This document shows, one piece after another, positions 8,034-17,575 of a DNA stretch of 64,000 nucleotides. The stretch lies in the NCBI GenBank assembly GCA_018223415.1, contig JAGTTQ010000001.1, positions 3,459,365-3,523,364 of the forward strand. The letters run 5' to 3'. The stretch comes from Eubacteriaceae bacterium Marseille-Q4139. Its GTDB lineage: Bacteria; Bacillota; Clostridia; Lachnospirales; Lachnospiraceae. Position 1 is the stretch's first letter. Each line of letters starts with the position of its first letter. A program made the translations under genes and the position numbers. The notes beneath the pieces were generated by a model. It was not told the DNA's origin. It saw only the letters and a program-made list of their open reading frames with translations, and made no database searches.

Positions 8034-11000
8034 ATGGAAAAACCGTTTTTGAAGGTATTCCCGGGATTACATATTGCGGACGAGCTTAGAGAGCTTTTGA
8101 ATCTTGTCATGGTGGAGAAGGTTTCCATGACGAAGGACAGAAGCTCTATTCGTATTTATATTGTAAGCCCGCGTCTGATTCATAAAAAGAACATTTACAG
8201 CCTGGAGGACGGCATCGCAAAGCAGCTTTTCCCGGGGCGGATCCTCGATGTGAAGATTCAGGAAAAATACCGCCTGTCGGCCCAGTACACGCCGAGAAAG
8301 CTTTTTGAGGTCTATAAGGACAGCATCCAGACGGAGTTTAAGCGGTTCGGGATGCTGGAGTACAACATTTTACGGCGGGCGAAGGCGGAATTTGCGGCCG
8401 AGGACAGCCTGGTGATGACCATTGAGGACAACCTGATTTACAGGGAGCGGTCGAAAGAGGTGGCCCGGGTACTGGAAAAGATCTTTACCGAGCGGTGCGG
8501 GCTTACGGCCGAGGTGAAGTTTGAATTTACGGAGCCTCCTAAAAAAGAGGAGCCGGCAGAGCTTCTCTACGAGCCCTTTGGGAAAGAGACGGCCGGCGAA
8601 GATTACCTGTCCGGGGCGGACGCGGCCTATCTTTCGGACGCGGCGGACGGCCAGATGCCATGGGAGGGCGGCCGGACAGCGGCTTCCAAAGAAAAGAGCG
8701 GAAATTCCGCCGCCATGTCTTCGGATAAGGCAAAGAAAGCCCCGGAAAAGAAGGCGGCTCCTGCCGGCGCACCAAAGGGGCAGGGCGCAGAAAAGAAAAA
8801 GGAATTCGGCAAAAAGACCTTCGGGGAATTCAAGAAGGGAGACGGCGGCTCCGGCTTTAAGCGCGGCGAGGGCGGCCGTCCGCCGTACCGGAAATCGGAA
8901 AATCCCGACGTGCTGTTTGGAAGGGATTTTGACAGCGAGCCCATGGAGATCCGTGAAATCATCGGCGAAATCGGCGATGTGACCGTCCGTGGAAAAATCC
9001 TGCGGGTGGAAAAAAGAGAGCTTAAGAGCGGGAAAAAGCTCCTGATCTTCGACATCACCGACTTTACGGACAGCATTACGGTGAAGATGTTCTTAAAAGA
9101 AGAGCAGGAGGAGGACGCCGGGAAGGCCGTCGCCGAGGGAAGCTTCATTAAGCTCCACGGCATCACCACCATTGACCGGTTCGACGGGGAATTAACCATC
9201 GGCTCTGTCTCCGGCATCAAGAAATGCGAGGACTTCACGTCGAAGCGGGTGGACAACAGCCCGGTCAAACGGGTGGAGCTCCACTGCCACACGAAGATGA
9301 GCGATATGGATGGGGTGTCCGAGGTGAAGGACATCATTAAACGCGCAAAAAAATGGGGGATGCCGGCCCTGGCCGTGACGGATCACGGCTGCGTGCAGGC
9401 GTTTCCGGATGCCAACCATGCCCTCGACAAGGGCGATTCCTTCAAAGTCCTGTACGGCGTCGAGGGCTATCTTGTGGACGATATGAAGGAAATCGTCGAA
9501 AATTCCAGGAACCAGAGTTTAGACGGGAGCTTTGTGGTTTTCGACATCGAAACCACCGGCTTTTCGCCGTCGAAAAATAAAATCATCGAGATCGGCGCCG
9601 TCAAGGTGGAAAACGGGGAGATCACCGGCCGTTTCAGCGAGTTCGTGAACCCCGATGTGCCGATCCCCTTTGACATCGAGCGCCTCACCGGCATCAACGA
9701 CGCCATGGTGATGGACGCGGAAAAGATTGACGTGATCCTGCCGAAATTCCTCGCTTTCTGCGGCGATGCGGTACTGGTGGCCCACAACGCCTCTTTCGAC
9801 GTGAGCTTTATCAGCCACAACGCGGCTGAGCTGGGCCTTGCCTTTTCGCCGACGGTGCTGGACACGGTTGCCCTGGCAAGAGTCCTGCTTCCAAATTTAA
9901 ACCGGTACAAGCTGGACACGGTGGCGAAGGCCGTGGGCGTGTCGCTGGAGCACCACCACCGGGCCGTGGACGACGCGGAGGCGACGGCCGGGATTTTCCT
10001 GGCCTTTGAGCAGAAATTAAAGGACGGCCACGGCATGAGAACCCTGGATGATCTGAACGTGTTTAACAAGGTGAGCGATGAGACCATCATGAAGATGCCC
10101 ACCTACCACGTCATCATCCTGGCGGCCAACGACCTGGGGCGGGTGAACCTTTACCGGCTCGTGTCCTGGTCCCATATCCGGTTCTTTTCCAGGCGCCCGA
10201 GGATCCCGAAGAGTCTTTTAAACGAGTACCGGGAGGGCCTCATCATCGGTTCGGCCTGCGAGGCGGGTGAGCTTTACCAGGCGATTTTAAGAGGCGTGGG
10301 AGACGCCGAGCTTTCCAGGCTCGTGCGGTTTTATGACTATCTGGAAATCCAGCCGCTTGGGAACAACATGTTCATGCTCCAGGATGAAAAGAGTACCGTA
10401 AAAACCGTGGCGGATCTGGAAAACATCAACAAAAAGATTGTGGATCTTGGCGAGCAGTTTGGAAAGCCGGTGTGCGCCACCTGCGACGTGCATTTTCTCG
10501 ATCCCGAGGATGAGATCTACCGGCGGATTTTAATGGCCGGCCAGGGCTTTAAGGACAGCGACGAACAGGCGCCTCTTTACCTTCGCACGACCGAGGAGAT
10601 GCTGGCGGAGTTTGAATATCTTGGGAGCGATAAGGCCTATGAGGTGGTGGTGACGAACACGAGGAAGATTGCCGACATGTGCGAGCCCATCGCGCCGGTG
10701 CGGCCCGACAAGTGCCCGCCGGTCATCGAAAATTCCGACGAGACCCTGCGGAACATCTGCTACAACAAGGCCCATGAGATGTACGGGGAAAATCTTCCGA
10801 AAATCGTTACCGACCGGCTGGAGCGGGAGTTAAATTCCATCATCTCCAACGGCTTTGCCGTCATGTACATCATCGCCCAGAAGCTGGTGTGGAAGTCCAA
10901 CGAGGATGGCTATCTCGTCGGTTCGAGAGGTTCCGTCGGCTCGTCCTTCGTGGCGACTATGTCGGGAATCACGGAGGTAAACCCTCTAAGCCCCCATTAT

Positions 11001-12614
11001 TACTGCACCAACTGCCACTACTATGACTTCGATTCGGAGGAAGTGAAGAAGTATTCCGGTATGGCCGGCTGTGACATGCCGGACAAGGTGTGCCCGGTTT
11101 GCGGGGCGCCCCTGAAAAAAGACGGCTTTGATATCCCCTTTGAGACGTTCCTCGGCTTTAAGGGCGATAAAGAGCCGGATATCGACTTGAACTTTTCCGG
11201 CGAGTACCAGAGCCGGGCCCACGACTATACCGAGGTCATTTTCGGAAAGGGCCAGACCTTCCGCGCCGGCACCATCGGCACCCTGGCCGACAAGACGGCT
11301 TACGGCTATGTGAAGAACTATTTTGAAGAGCACAACGAGAGGAAGCGGAACTGCGAAATCAACCGCATCGTCCAGGGCTGTGTCGGCGTCCGCAGGACGA
11401 CGGGACAGCACCCGGGCGGCATTGTCGTCCTTCCGTTAGGCGAGATGATCTACTCGTTCACGCCGGTTCAGCATCCGGCCAACGACATGACGACGAAGAC
11501 CATCACGACCCACTTTGACTATCACTCCATCGATCACAACCTGCTGAAGCTGGACATCCTCGGACACGATGATCCCACCATGATCCGCATGCTCCAGGAC
11601 TTAATCGGCCTTGACCCGGTAAAGGACATCCCGCTGGACTGCAAGGAGGTCATGAGCCTGTTCCAGAACACGTCGGCCCTCGGCATCACGCCGGAGGACA
11701 TCGGCGGCTGCAAGCTGGGCGCCCTTGGCGTTCCGGAGTTCGGAACGGATTTCGCCATGCAGATGCTCCTGGACACGAAGCCAAAGTATTTCTCCGATCT
11801 TGTGCGGATCGCCGGGCTGGCCCACGGAACCGACGTCTGGCTTGGAAATGCTCAGACGCTCATCCAGGAGGGGAAGGCCACCATTCAGACGGCCATCTGT
11901 ACCCGTGACGACATCATGGTGTATTTGATCCAGCAGGGGCTTGAAGAAGGCACGGCCTTTACGATCATGGAGTCCGTCCGAAAGGGCAAGGGCTTAAAGC
12001 CGGAGTGGGAGGAGGAGATGACGAAGCACGGCGTGCCGGACTGGTACATCTGGTCGTGCAAGAAGATCAAGTACATGTTCCCCAAGGCCCATGCGGCGGC
12101 CTACGTCATGATGGCGTGGCGCATCGCCTACTGCAAGGTCTTTTACCCGCTTGCCTACTATGCGGCGTTTTTCAGCATCCGCGCCAGCGCCTTTTCCTAT
12201 GAGCTCATGTGCCTGGGACGTGAGAAGCTGGAATTCCATCTGGCTGACTATAAGAGGCGCTCCGACAGCCTTTCCAAGAAGGAGCAGGATTCCCTGCGCG
12301 ACATGCGCGTCGTCCAGGAGATGTACGCCAGGGGCTTTGATTTCCTGCCCATCGACATCTATAAGGCCAAGGCAAGGCATTTCCAGATCATCGGCGACAA
12401 GCTGATGCCGTCCTTAAGCAGCATCGACGGACTCGGGGAAAAGGCGGCCGATTCCATCGAGGAGGCGGCCAAGGACGGGAAATTCCTGTCGAAGGAGGAC
12501 TTCAGGAACAGGACGAAGGTCAGCAAGACCATCTGCGATCTGATGGCAGAGCTGGGGATTTTAGGCGACCTGCCGGAGACGAACCAGCTTTCGCTCTTTG
12601 ACTTTGCCATCTGA
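8034..12614 (+). CDS. polC: DNA polymerase III alpha subunit, PolC type (Gram-positive replicase)
   Basis: Main replicative polymerase with built-in proofreading, 1526 residues. Order: N-terminal domain (1-165); Lys/Ala/Gly/Pro-rich low-complexity linker (about 195-289); OB fold (about 310-395); PHP domain starting VELHCHTKMSD (about 413) interrupted by the 3'-5' exonuclease (about 500-670: FDIETTGF, HNASFDVSF, HHRAVDDAEAT); then palm, fingers and duplex-binding regions. A catalytic acidic motif PDIDLNFSG is near residue 1048, and a CxxC...CPVC zinc site lies just before it. No obvious Shine-Dalgarno precedes the ATG, so translation may be coupled to ispG 6 bases upstream. Confidence 0.97.
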   Translation: MEKPFLKVFPGLHIADELRELLNLVMVEKVSMTKDRSSIRIYIVSPRLIHKKNIYSLEDGIAKQLFPGRILDVKIQEKYRLSAQYTPRKLFEVYKDSIQTEFKRFGMLEYNILRRAKAEFAAEDSLVMTIEDNLIYRERSKEVARVLEKIFTERCGLTAEVKFEFTEPPKKEEPAELLYEPFGKETAGEDYLSGADAAYLSDAADGQMPWEGGRTAASKEKSGNSAAMSSDKAKKAPEKKAAPAGAPKGQGAEKKKEFGKKTFGEFKKGDGGSGFKRGEGGRPPYRKSENPDVLFGRDFDSEPMEIREIIGEIGDVTVRGKILRVEKRELKSGKKLLIFDITDFTDSITVKMFLKEEQEEDAGKAVAEGSFIKLHGITTIDRFDGELTIGSVSGIKKCEDFTSKRVDNSPVKRVELHCHTKMSDMDGVSEVKDIIKRAKKWGMPALAVTDHGCVQAFPDANHALDKGDSFKVLYGVEGYLVDDMKEIVENSRNQSLDGSFVVFDIETTGFSPSKNKIIEIGAVKVENGEITGRFSEFVNPDVPIPFDIERLTGINDAMVMDAEKIDVILPKFLAFCGDAVLVAHNASFDVSFISHNAAELGLAFSPTVLDTVALARVLLPNLNRYKLDTVAKAVGVSLEHHHRAVDDAEATAGIFLAFEQKLKDGHGMRTLDDLNVFNKVSDETIMKMPTYHVIILAANDLGRVNLYRLVSWSHIRFFSRRPRIPKSLLNEYREGLIIGSACEAGELYQAILRGVGDAELSRLVRFYDYLEIQPLGNNMFMLQDEKSTVKTVADLENINKKIVDLGEQFGKPVCATCDVHFLDPEDEIYRRILMAGQGFKDSDEQAPLYLRTTEEMLAEFEYLGSDKAYEVVVTNTRKIADMCEPIAPVRPDKCPPVIENSDETLRNICYNKAHEMYGENLPKIVTDRLERELNSIISNGFAVMYIIAQKLVWKSNEDGYLVGSRGSVGSSFVATMSGITEVNPLSPHYYCTNCHYYDFDSEEVKKYSGMAGCDMPDKVCPVCGAPLKKDGFDIPFETFLGFKGDKEPDIDLNFSGEYQSRAHDYTEVIFGKGQTFRAGTIGTLADKTAYGYVKNYFEEHNERKRNCEINRIVQGCVGVRRTTGQHPGGIVVLPLGEMIYSFTPVQHPANDMTTKTITTHFDYHSIDHNLLKLDILGHDDPTMIRMLQDLIGLDPVKDIPLDCKEVMSLFQNTSALGITPEDIGGCKLGALGVPEFGTDFAMQMLLDTKPKYFSDLVRIAGLAHGTDVWLGNAQTLIQEGKATIQTAICTRDDIMVYLIQQGLEEGTAFTIMESVRKGKGLKPEWEEEMTKHGVPDWYIWSCKKIKYMFPKAHAAAYVMMAWRIAYCKVFYPLAYYAAFFSIRASAFSYELMCLGREKLEFHLADYKRRSDSLSKKEQDSLRDMRVVQEMYARGFDFLPIDIYKAKARHFQIIGDKLMPSLSSIDGLGEKAADSIEEAAKDGKFLSKEDFRNRTKVSKTICDLMAELGILGDLPETNQLSLFDFAI

Positions 12615-12654
12615 TGCAGGAAAAAACAGAAAACAAAAGGGAGTATGAAAAAGT

Positions 12655-14022
12655 ATGGAACGAGAAAAATTTTCCACCAGGCTCGGGTTCATCCTGATTT
12701 CCGCAGGCTGTGCCATCGGGCTTGGGAACGTGTGGCGCTTTCCGTATATCGTAGGGGAATACGGCGGAGCTGCTTTTGTGCTGATTTATCTGGCTTTTCT
12801 GGTGGCTCTGGGGCTGCCGATCATCGTCATGGAGTATTCCGTTGGGCGTGCCAGCCAAAAGAGTGCGGCGCTGTCCTTTGACGTGCTGGAGCCAAAAGGG
12901 ACGAAGTGGCACCTCAATAAGTATCTGGCCATGGCAGGAAACTATATCCTGATGATGTTTTACACGACGGTCGGCGGCTGGATGGTGTATTATTTCGTAA
13001 AGATGGCCGCCGGCGGCTTTGAAGGCCTGGACGCAGAGCAGGTAGGCGGCGTGTTTTCCGGCCTTTTGGCCGATCCGGTTACGATGACCGGGTACATGGT
13101 GTTTACGGTCGTTGTCTGCTTTCTGATTTGCGCCGGAGGGCTCCAGAAGGGCGTCGAGCGGATCACAAAGGTGATGATGCTCTGCCTGTTTGCGCTGATG
13201 GTGGTGCTGGCCGTAAACTCCGTCCTGCTTGAGGGCGGTGAGGCAGGCCTGGAGTTTTATTTGAAGCCGGATTTTGGGAAGATGGCGGAGGCAGGCTTCG
13301 GGGAGGCTGTGTTTGCGGCGCTGGGGCAGTCCTTCTTTACCTTAAGCATCGGCATCGGCGCCCTGGCGATTTTCGGAAGCTACATCGGAAAGGAAAAGCG
13401 TCTGGCGGGAGAAGCTGTCAGCGTGCTGGTTCTCGATACGTTCGTGGCTTTCATGGCGGGGCTTATCATTTTCCCGGCCTGCTTTGCCTACGGAATCGAG
13501 GCAGATTCCGGCCCGTCCTTAATTTTCGTGACGCTGCCCAACGTGTTCAACCACATGGCAGGCGGCCGTGTCTGGGGGACGCTGTTTTTCCTGTTTATGT
13601 CCTTCGCGGCGTATTCGACGGTCATTGCCGTGTTCCAGAACATCATTTCCTTTGCCACGGATCTGACTGGATGCAGCATAAAGAAGGCGGCCATGGCAAA
13701 CATGGCGGCAGTGATCCTGCTTTCCATGCCGTGCGTCCTGGGCTTTAACGTGTGGTCGTCCATCCAGCCCCTCGGCGCAGGAAGCACGATTCAGGATCTG
13801 GAGGACTTTATCGTCAGCAACAACCTCCTTCCCATCGGCAGCATGATCTATCTTTTGTTCTGCACGCGCAAATGCGGCTGGGGGTTTGAGAATTTCCTAA
13901 AGGAGGCCAACGCGGGAGAGGGGTTAAAGTTCCCGCGGGGCGTCCGGTTCTACGTGTCCTATGTCCTGCCGGTGATCGTGTTTGCGATCTTTTTGCAGGG
14001 ATATTGGGCCAAGTTTGCGTAG
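12655..14022 (+). CDS. Sodium-dependent transporter, NSS family
   Basis: Inner-membrane Na+-coupled symporter of the neurotransmitter:sodium symporter family (LeuT/MhsT type), probably importing an amino acid. 455 residues with 11-12 hydrophobic helices. The family signature GNVWRFPY is in the first helix, preceded by the unwound AGCAIGLGN substrate/sodium-binding segment. The substrate cannot be inferred. It follows polC by 40 bases, with AGGGAG upstream. The 180-base stretch after it has imperfect stems but no convincing terminator. Confidence 0.92.
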   Translation: MEREKFSTRLGFILISAGCAIGLGNVWRFPYIVGEYGGAAFVLIYLAFLVALGLPIIVMEYSVGRASQKSAALSFDVLEPKGTKWHLNKYLAMAGNYILMMFYTTVGGWMVYYFVKMAAGGFEGLDAEQVGGVFSGLLADPVTMTGYMVFTVVVCFLICAGGLQKGVERITKVMMLCLFALMVVLAVNSVLLEGGEAGLEFYLKPDFGKMAEAGFGEAVFAALGQSFFTLSIGIGALAIFGSYIGKEKRLAGEAVSVLVLDTFVAFMAGLIIFPACFAYGIEADSGPSLIFVTLPNVFNHMAGGRVWGTLFFLFMSFAAYSTVIAVFQNIISFATDLTGCSIKKAAMANMAAVILLSMPCVLGFNVWSSIQPLGAGSTIQDLEDFIVSNNLLPIGSMIYLLFCTRKCGWGFENFLKEANAGEGLKFPRGVRFYVSYVLPVIVFAIFLQGYWAKFA

Positions 14023-14159
14023 AACCGCGGCCCTGTGAGAAAGCCCCGGGCTGGCGGCGGATGTTTCCGTTTGGGAAGTTTCCGCCCCGGCCTTTGGGGG
14101 CGTTCCCCAGGCGGAAAAAGAAGTTTGCCAAATTGTTTAAAAAAATTTGAAAAATGTGA

Positions 14160-14188
14160 TTGACATTTTCTGGTTTTTATATTATACT
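14160..14188 (+). promoter_or_regulatory. Promoter of the tRNA cluster
   Basis: TTGACA (14160-14165), 17-base spacer, TATACT (14183-14188). Transcription would begin just before the first tRNA at 14201. Confidence 0.85.
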
Positions 14189-14200
14189 ACCAAACGTAAT

Positions 14201-14274
14201 CGAGGCGTGGCTCAGTTTGGTAGAGCGCTGCGTTCGGGACGCAGAGGCCGCAGGTTCGAATCCTGTCGCCTCGA
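14201..14274 (+). tRNA. tRNA-Pro (anticodon CGG)
   Basis: Full cloverleaf: acceptor CGAGGCG pairs with CGCCTCG, discriminator A, D-arm GCTC/GAGC, anticodon stem CTGCG/CGCAG with loop TTCGGGA, and a T-loop TTCGAAT. CCA is not encoded. Confidence 0.95.
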
Positions 14275-14284
14275 TGCCCAATAC

Positions 14285-14356
14285 GGCCTGTTGGTCAAGC
14301 GGTCAAGACGACGCCCTCTCACGGCGTAAACCCGGGTTCGATTCCCGGACAGGTCA
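14285..14356 (+). tRNA. tRNA-Glu (anticodon CTC)
   Basis: Acceptor GGCCTGT pairs with ACAGGTC (one G-U), discriminator A. The anticodon stem ACGCC/GGCGT frames loop CTCTCAC, and the T-arm is CCGGG-TTCGATT-CCCGG. It lies 10 bases after tRNA-Pro in one transcript. Confidence 0.93.
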
Positions 14357-14359
14357 TTT

Positions 14360-14432
<73 letters not shown>

Positions 14433-14438
14433 TGAAAA

Positions 14439-14468
14439 GACATCGTTTTTGGACGGTGTCTTTTTTTT
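14439..14468 (+). terminator. Intrinsic terminator of the tRNA cluster
   Basis: 8-bp stem GACATCGT/ACGGTGTC (one G-U) followed by eight T residues. Confidence 0.88.
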
Positions 14469-14668
14469 GCAAAGTCTTACATTTCCTGGTAGCAAACATT
14501 ACGAAATTATTAGAAAATCCCGTAAGCCCCAATCGGCCTTGAATTTTGGAAAACCATATGATATCATTAAGCGGTCATGTGGACGGAAAAAAGATTGCCG
14601 GCTTCACAGAAAAAACACAGGAATGCTTTATAATAGGCAGAAGAACAACGACGGAAGGATGAAGAAAT

Positions 14669-15625
14669 ATGAGAAAATATAAACTTGTACTGCTTGCAGC
14701 CATGATGGCGTCAGTGACGGCGGCAGCCGCCGGCTGTTCCGGAGGCGGAGGCACATCGGCCCCGAACGTCACCCTGGCGACAGTGGCAGCCGCAGACCAT
14801 ACGGTAGAGGACGACGGGACAGAGGCTTCTGTCGAGCTTTTATCCCTTCAGAGCCCCATTGAATTCTGTTACAGCTATTACAATACGGACATGCTGTTTG
14901 TGATGGAGGACGGCAAGTGGACGGATATGATGGTTCCGGAGACGCCCATCAACCAGGAAATGTTTAACTCCATGGCAGACAAGTTCCTGAATTTAAAGGC
15001 CATCGAAAAGGTGGAAAACCCAAAGACCATGGAAGAGTACAACATGGATTATCCGGCATATTCTCTGTATCTGACGGACGGTGAAAAGGGCGCAGTTGAA
15101 ATCACCATCGGGGATCAGGATGAAAACGGCAATTACTATGCGACGCTGGACGGGGAGAATTTTTACCTGTTAAAGAAGAGCACGGTGGAGTCCCTGATTA
15201 TGGAGTACGACGATCTTGTGGTGAAGGATACGCTGGATCTTACGGTGGCACCGGAGGACATCAAAAAGGCGTCTGTGACATATAAGGGAAAGACGACGTC
15301 TTATAAGAGCTCCGACACGGAAGCCATGACGCGGATTGCAGACGGCCTTACGAGGCTGAAGCCGGACTGGTTCTCTGATTACTATGCATCGGCATCCTCG
15401 CTTCAGGGCACAGAGCTTGACGAGGAAGGCCGGATCACCTTCACAGCGGAGCTTGACATGAACGGGGAGACCCAGTCGGTGACGGTCTATATCGGAATCG
15501 CTTCCGACGTAGAGGGCCTGTACCATTATGTACAGCTTGAGGGCTCCGACATGATCTGCTACGTGGAGACGGAAATTCTCGACAGCCTGTTAAACGGAAA
15601 CAGTGCGCTGACAGAAATTGGATAA
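14669..15625 (+). CDS. Lipoprotein with DUF4340-like repeats
   Basis: Exported lipoprotein of 318 residues. It has a basic N-terminus, a hydrophobic core and lipobox AAGC with Cys23 as the acylation site, then a Gly/Ser-rich linker. The mature part has two similar halves (around residues 85-180 and 195-300), each beta-rich with acidic loops, resembling DUF4340 proteins of unknown function. The start follows GGAAGGATGAAG. A TATAAT lies at 14629-14634 but its -35 is unclear. A shared bidirectional terminator separates it from the convergent transporter genes. The family assignment is from memory of its pattern and moderate. Confidence 0.7.
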   Translation: MRKYKLVLLAAMMASVTAAAAGCSGGGGTSAPNVTLATVAAADHTVEDDGTEASVELLSLQSPIEFCYSYYNTDMLFVMEDGKWTDMMVPETPINQEMFNSMADKFLNLKAIEKVENPKTMEEYNMDYPAYSLYLTDGEKGAVEITIGDQDENGNYYATLDGENFYLLKKSTVESLIMEYDDLVVKDTLDLTVAPEDIKKASVTYKGKTTSYKSSDTEAMTRIADGLTRLKPDWFSDYYASASSLQGTELDEEGRITFTAELDMNGETQSVTVYIGIASDVEGLYHYVQLEGSDMICYVETEILDSLLNGNSALTEIG

Positions 15626-15637
15626 TGGATAAAAATT

Positions 15638-15669
15638 AGACGGCCTGCCGCAAAGCAGACCGTCTTTTT
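15638..15669. terminator. Bidirectional terminator between convergent genes
   Basis: Stem AGACGGcCTGC/GCAGaCCGTCT, loop CGCAAA. It has T residues downstream on the plus strand and an A-rich run upstream that gives T residues on the minus strand, so it can serve both the lipoprotein and the CHR transporter transcripts. Confidence 0.8.
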
Positions 15670-16255
15670 ATACCCCTCCGAACCGGAACACAATTCCGAT
15701 CACAGCCGAGGCGGCGATGAAGACAACCGGATGGAGATCCTTTGTCTTTTTTACAAGATTCGTGAACACATAGAGGACAACGATTAAGAGGACGCTCTCG
15801 ATATTGATGAGATCGGTGAGCTTTCCCGTGGCCTCATAGAGCTCTTTCTGGAACAGCACCAGGACGGCGACGCTTAAGCCTGCCGCGGCGATGAGGCCGG
15901 TGGAAGCTGGGCGCAGGCCGTAGAAGGCGGACTGGACGTACTTGCTGTCCTTAAAGGCCTTTAAAAACCCGGCGATAATCAGGATGATAATGATGGACGG
16001 CGTAATGAGGCCGATTGTTGCGACGACGGCGCCTGAAATCCCTGCCGTCGTAAAGCCGACGTAGGTTGCCATGTTGACGCCGATGGGGCCCGGCGTGGAC
16101 TCGGAGATCGCCACCATGTCGGCGAGCTGTCCGTAGGTGAACCAGCCGGTCGTGTCGGAAATATCATAGAGGAACGGAAGCGTTGCCATTCCGCCGCCGA
16201 TGGCAAAGAGCCCGGCTTTGAAAAATTCATAAAAAAGCTGTAAATAAATCATCAT
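15668..16255 (-). CDS. Chromate transporter family protein, second half of a two-gene CHR pair
   Basis: Membrane protein of 195 residues with one CHR domain. The N-terminal FFKAGLFAIGGGMATLPFL and STPGPIGVNMATYVG carry the family motifs (GGG...P and PGP). Short CHR proteins work as pairs, each giving half of what ChrA has in one chain. Chromate export is known for some members; the physiological anion here is unknown. Its ATG overlaps the stop of the upstream partner by 4 bases (16252-16255), showing translational coupling. Confidence 0.9.
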   Translation of the reverse strand: MMIYLQLFYEFFKAGLFAIGGGMATLPFLYDISDTTGWFTYGQLADMVAISESTPGPIGVNMATYVGFTTAGISGAVVATIGLITPSIIIILIIAGFLKAFKDSKYVQSAFYGLRPASTGLIAAAGLSVAVLVLFQKELYEATGKLTDLINIESVLLIVVLYVFTNLVKKTKDLHPVVFIAASAVIGIVFRFGGV

Positions 16256-16794
16256 TTCTTTGCGGCCTCCTTATTCTTAACGATGATCCCGAACAGTGCG
16301 GCCAGGATGATGAAGACCACCGGGGACAGGCTCGTGAGGGCAGAGCCCAAAAGCACCAGAATAAAGACTGCAAACGTAGGCTTATCAATGACCGACTTTT
16401 TCCAGAGCTTTACGACTGCGTTGAAGATCAATACACAGACGCAGACGCGGATGCCGGCGAAGGCATTCTGAACGATGGCCAGATGGGCAAAATTCTGGAT
16501 GAATGCGGCGATAATCGTGATGATGATGAGGGACGGGAAAACGACACCCAGGGTGGCAATGATGCCGCCGCTGATTCCGGCTGTTTTCTGGCCCACAAAG
16601 GTGGCTGTATTGACGGCAATGATGCCGGGGGTACATTGTCCGATGGCATAATAGTCCATCAGTTCTTCTTCTGTCGCCCAGCCGCGTTTTTCCACGACCT
16701 CCTTCTGGAGCATCGGGAGCATGGCGTAGCCGCCCCCGAAGGTGAGGCCGCCGATCCGGGCGAAGGTGAAGAAGAGATCCATAAGCTTGTTCAT
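16252..16794 (-). CDS. Chromate transporter family protein, first half of a two-gene CHR pair
   Basis: 180-residue membrane protein with a single CHR domain: ARIGGLTFGGGYAMLPML and CTPGIIAVNTATFVG match the partner's motifs. The start at 16794 is chosen because AAAAGGAG lies about 8 bases upstream; a longer frame to 16851 has no ribosome site. Transcribed with 15668-16255. The adjacent regulator at 16913-17464 is on the same strand 118 bases upstream and might co-regulate the pair, but no direct sign is seen. Confidence 0.9.
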   Translation of the reverse strand: MNKLMDLFFTFARIGGLTFGGGYAMLPMLQKEVVEKRGWATEEELMDYYAIGQCTPGIIAVNTATFVGQKTAGISGGIIATLGVVFPSLIIITIIAAFIQNFAHLAIVQNAFAGIRVCVCVLIFNAVVKLWKKSVIDKPTFAVFILVLLGSALTSLSPVVFIILAALFGIIVKNKEAAKK

Positions 16795-16912
16795 GATGAC
16801 TCTCCTTTTCAAATAGAAATCTCTATGTAAGAATATAGCAGAACGCGGCAAAAATCAATGCTCATTTTCGGCTTTTTGCAACTTGTGCGGCAAATTAGCA
16901 GAAAAGCCGCCG

Positions 16913-17464
16913 TCATGTGCCGTAATAGATTAACATGCTCAGTTCGGCCGCACCGGTGCCTGTATTTTTGTAGGTATGGGGCGCGTCGGCATAAAAGCGG
17001 ATGGAATCGCCTTTTGAGAGGCGGAAGGTCTGATCGGAAACGGAGATTTCTGCCTCGCCGGAGAAAATGGTAATGTATTCTTCGGAGCCAGGAAGGTGGG
17101 GGGCAGCGGCCAGAAAGCCGTTTTCCTCGATGACAATGCGGTAAATTTCAAACTGTTTTTTCTCATCGAAAGCAAAAATCGGGTAGTTTAAGTAACGGCC
17201 GCCATCCTCGGACAATGGCCGGATTTCGTCCTGGCGAATTACGGCCACCTCCCCGCCCCGGTTTTCCAGAAGAGATGTAAAAGAGACCTTATAGCCGTTT
17301 GCAATTTTCCATAAGACGGAAATGGTGGGATTCACCTCCCCTTTTTCAATCTGTGCTAACATGCTCCTGGAGACGCCGGTCACGGCGGCAGCGGCATCCA
17401 GAGTCAGTTTTTTCTGCTCCCGAAGCTTTCTGGCATTGGCCGCAACAATATTTGTGACATCCAT
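16913..17464 (-). CDS. XRE-family regulator with C-terminal cupin sensor
   Basis: DNA-binding regulator of 183 residues. The helix-turn-helix (about 10-65, with LTLDAAAAVTGVSRSMLAQIEKG) is of the Cro/C1 type. A cupin barrel fills about 100-180 (HLPGSEEYITIFSGEAEI ... GDSIRFYADAPHTY), which binds small ligands in this family. Divergent from a LysE-type exporter, with an iterated AT-rich operator in between. This arrangement usually means the regulator controls itself and the exporter in response to an amino acid or related metabolite. The ligand is not known. Confidence 0.9.
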   Translation of the reverse strand: MDVTNIVAANARKLREQKKLTLDAAAAVTGVSRSMLAQIEKGEVNPTISVLWKIANGYKVSFTSLLENRGGEVAVIRQDEIRPLSEDGGRYLNYPIFAFDEKKQFEIYRIVIEENGFLAAAPHLPGSEEYITIFSGEAEISVSDQTFRLSKGDSIRFYADAPHTYKNTGTGAAELSMLIYYGT

Positions 17465-17483
17465 AGATTGAACTCCTTTATTG

Positions 17484-17553
17484 ACAATATATTATAAAAA
17501 TAGTACAATATAAAAGAAAATACAATATATAATACTTTTCTATCAATATTGTA
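17484..17553. promoter_or_regulatory. Iterated operator between the XRE-cupin regulator and lysE
   Basis: Three direct copies of ACAATATA at 17484-17491, 17505-17512 and 17522-17529. The last, with its preceding T, forms an inverted repeat with ATATTGTA at 17546-17553. A TTGACA at 17481-17486 and several TATAAT-like hexamers overlap the copies, so a protein bound here would block RNA polymerase. Likely binding sites of the adjacent regulator (inference). Confidence 0.6.
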
Positions 17554-17575
17554 GCGATCACGAAAGGAGATGTCA

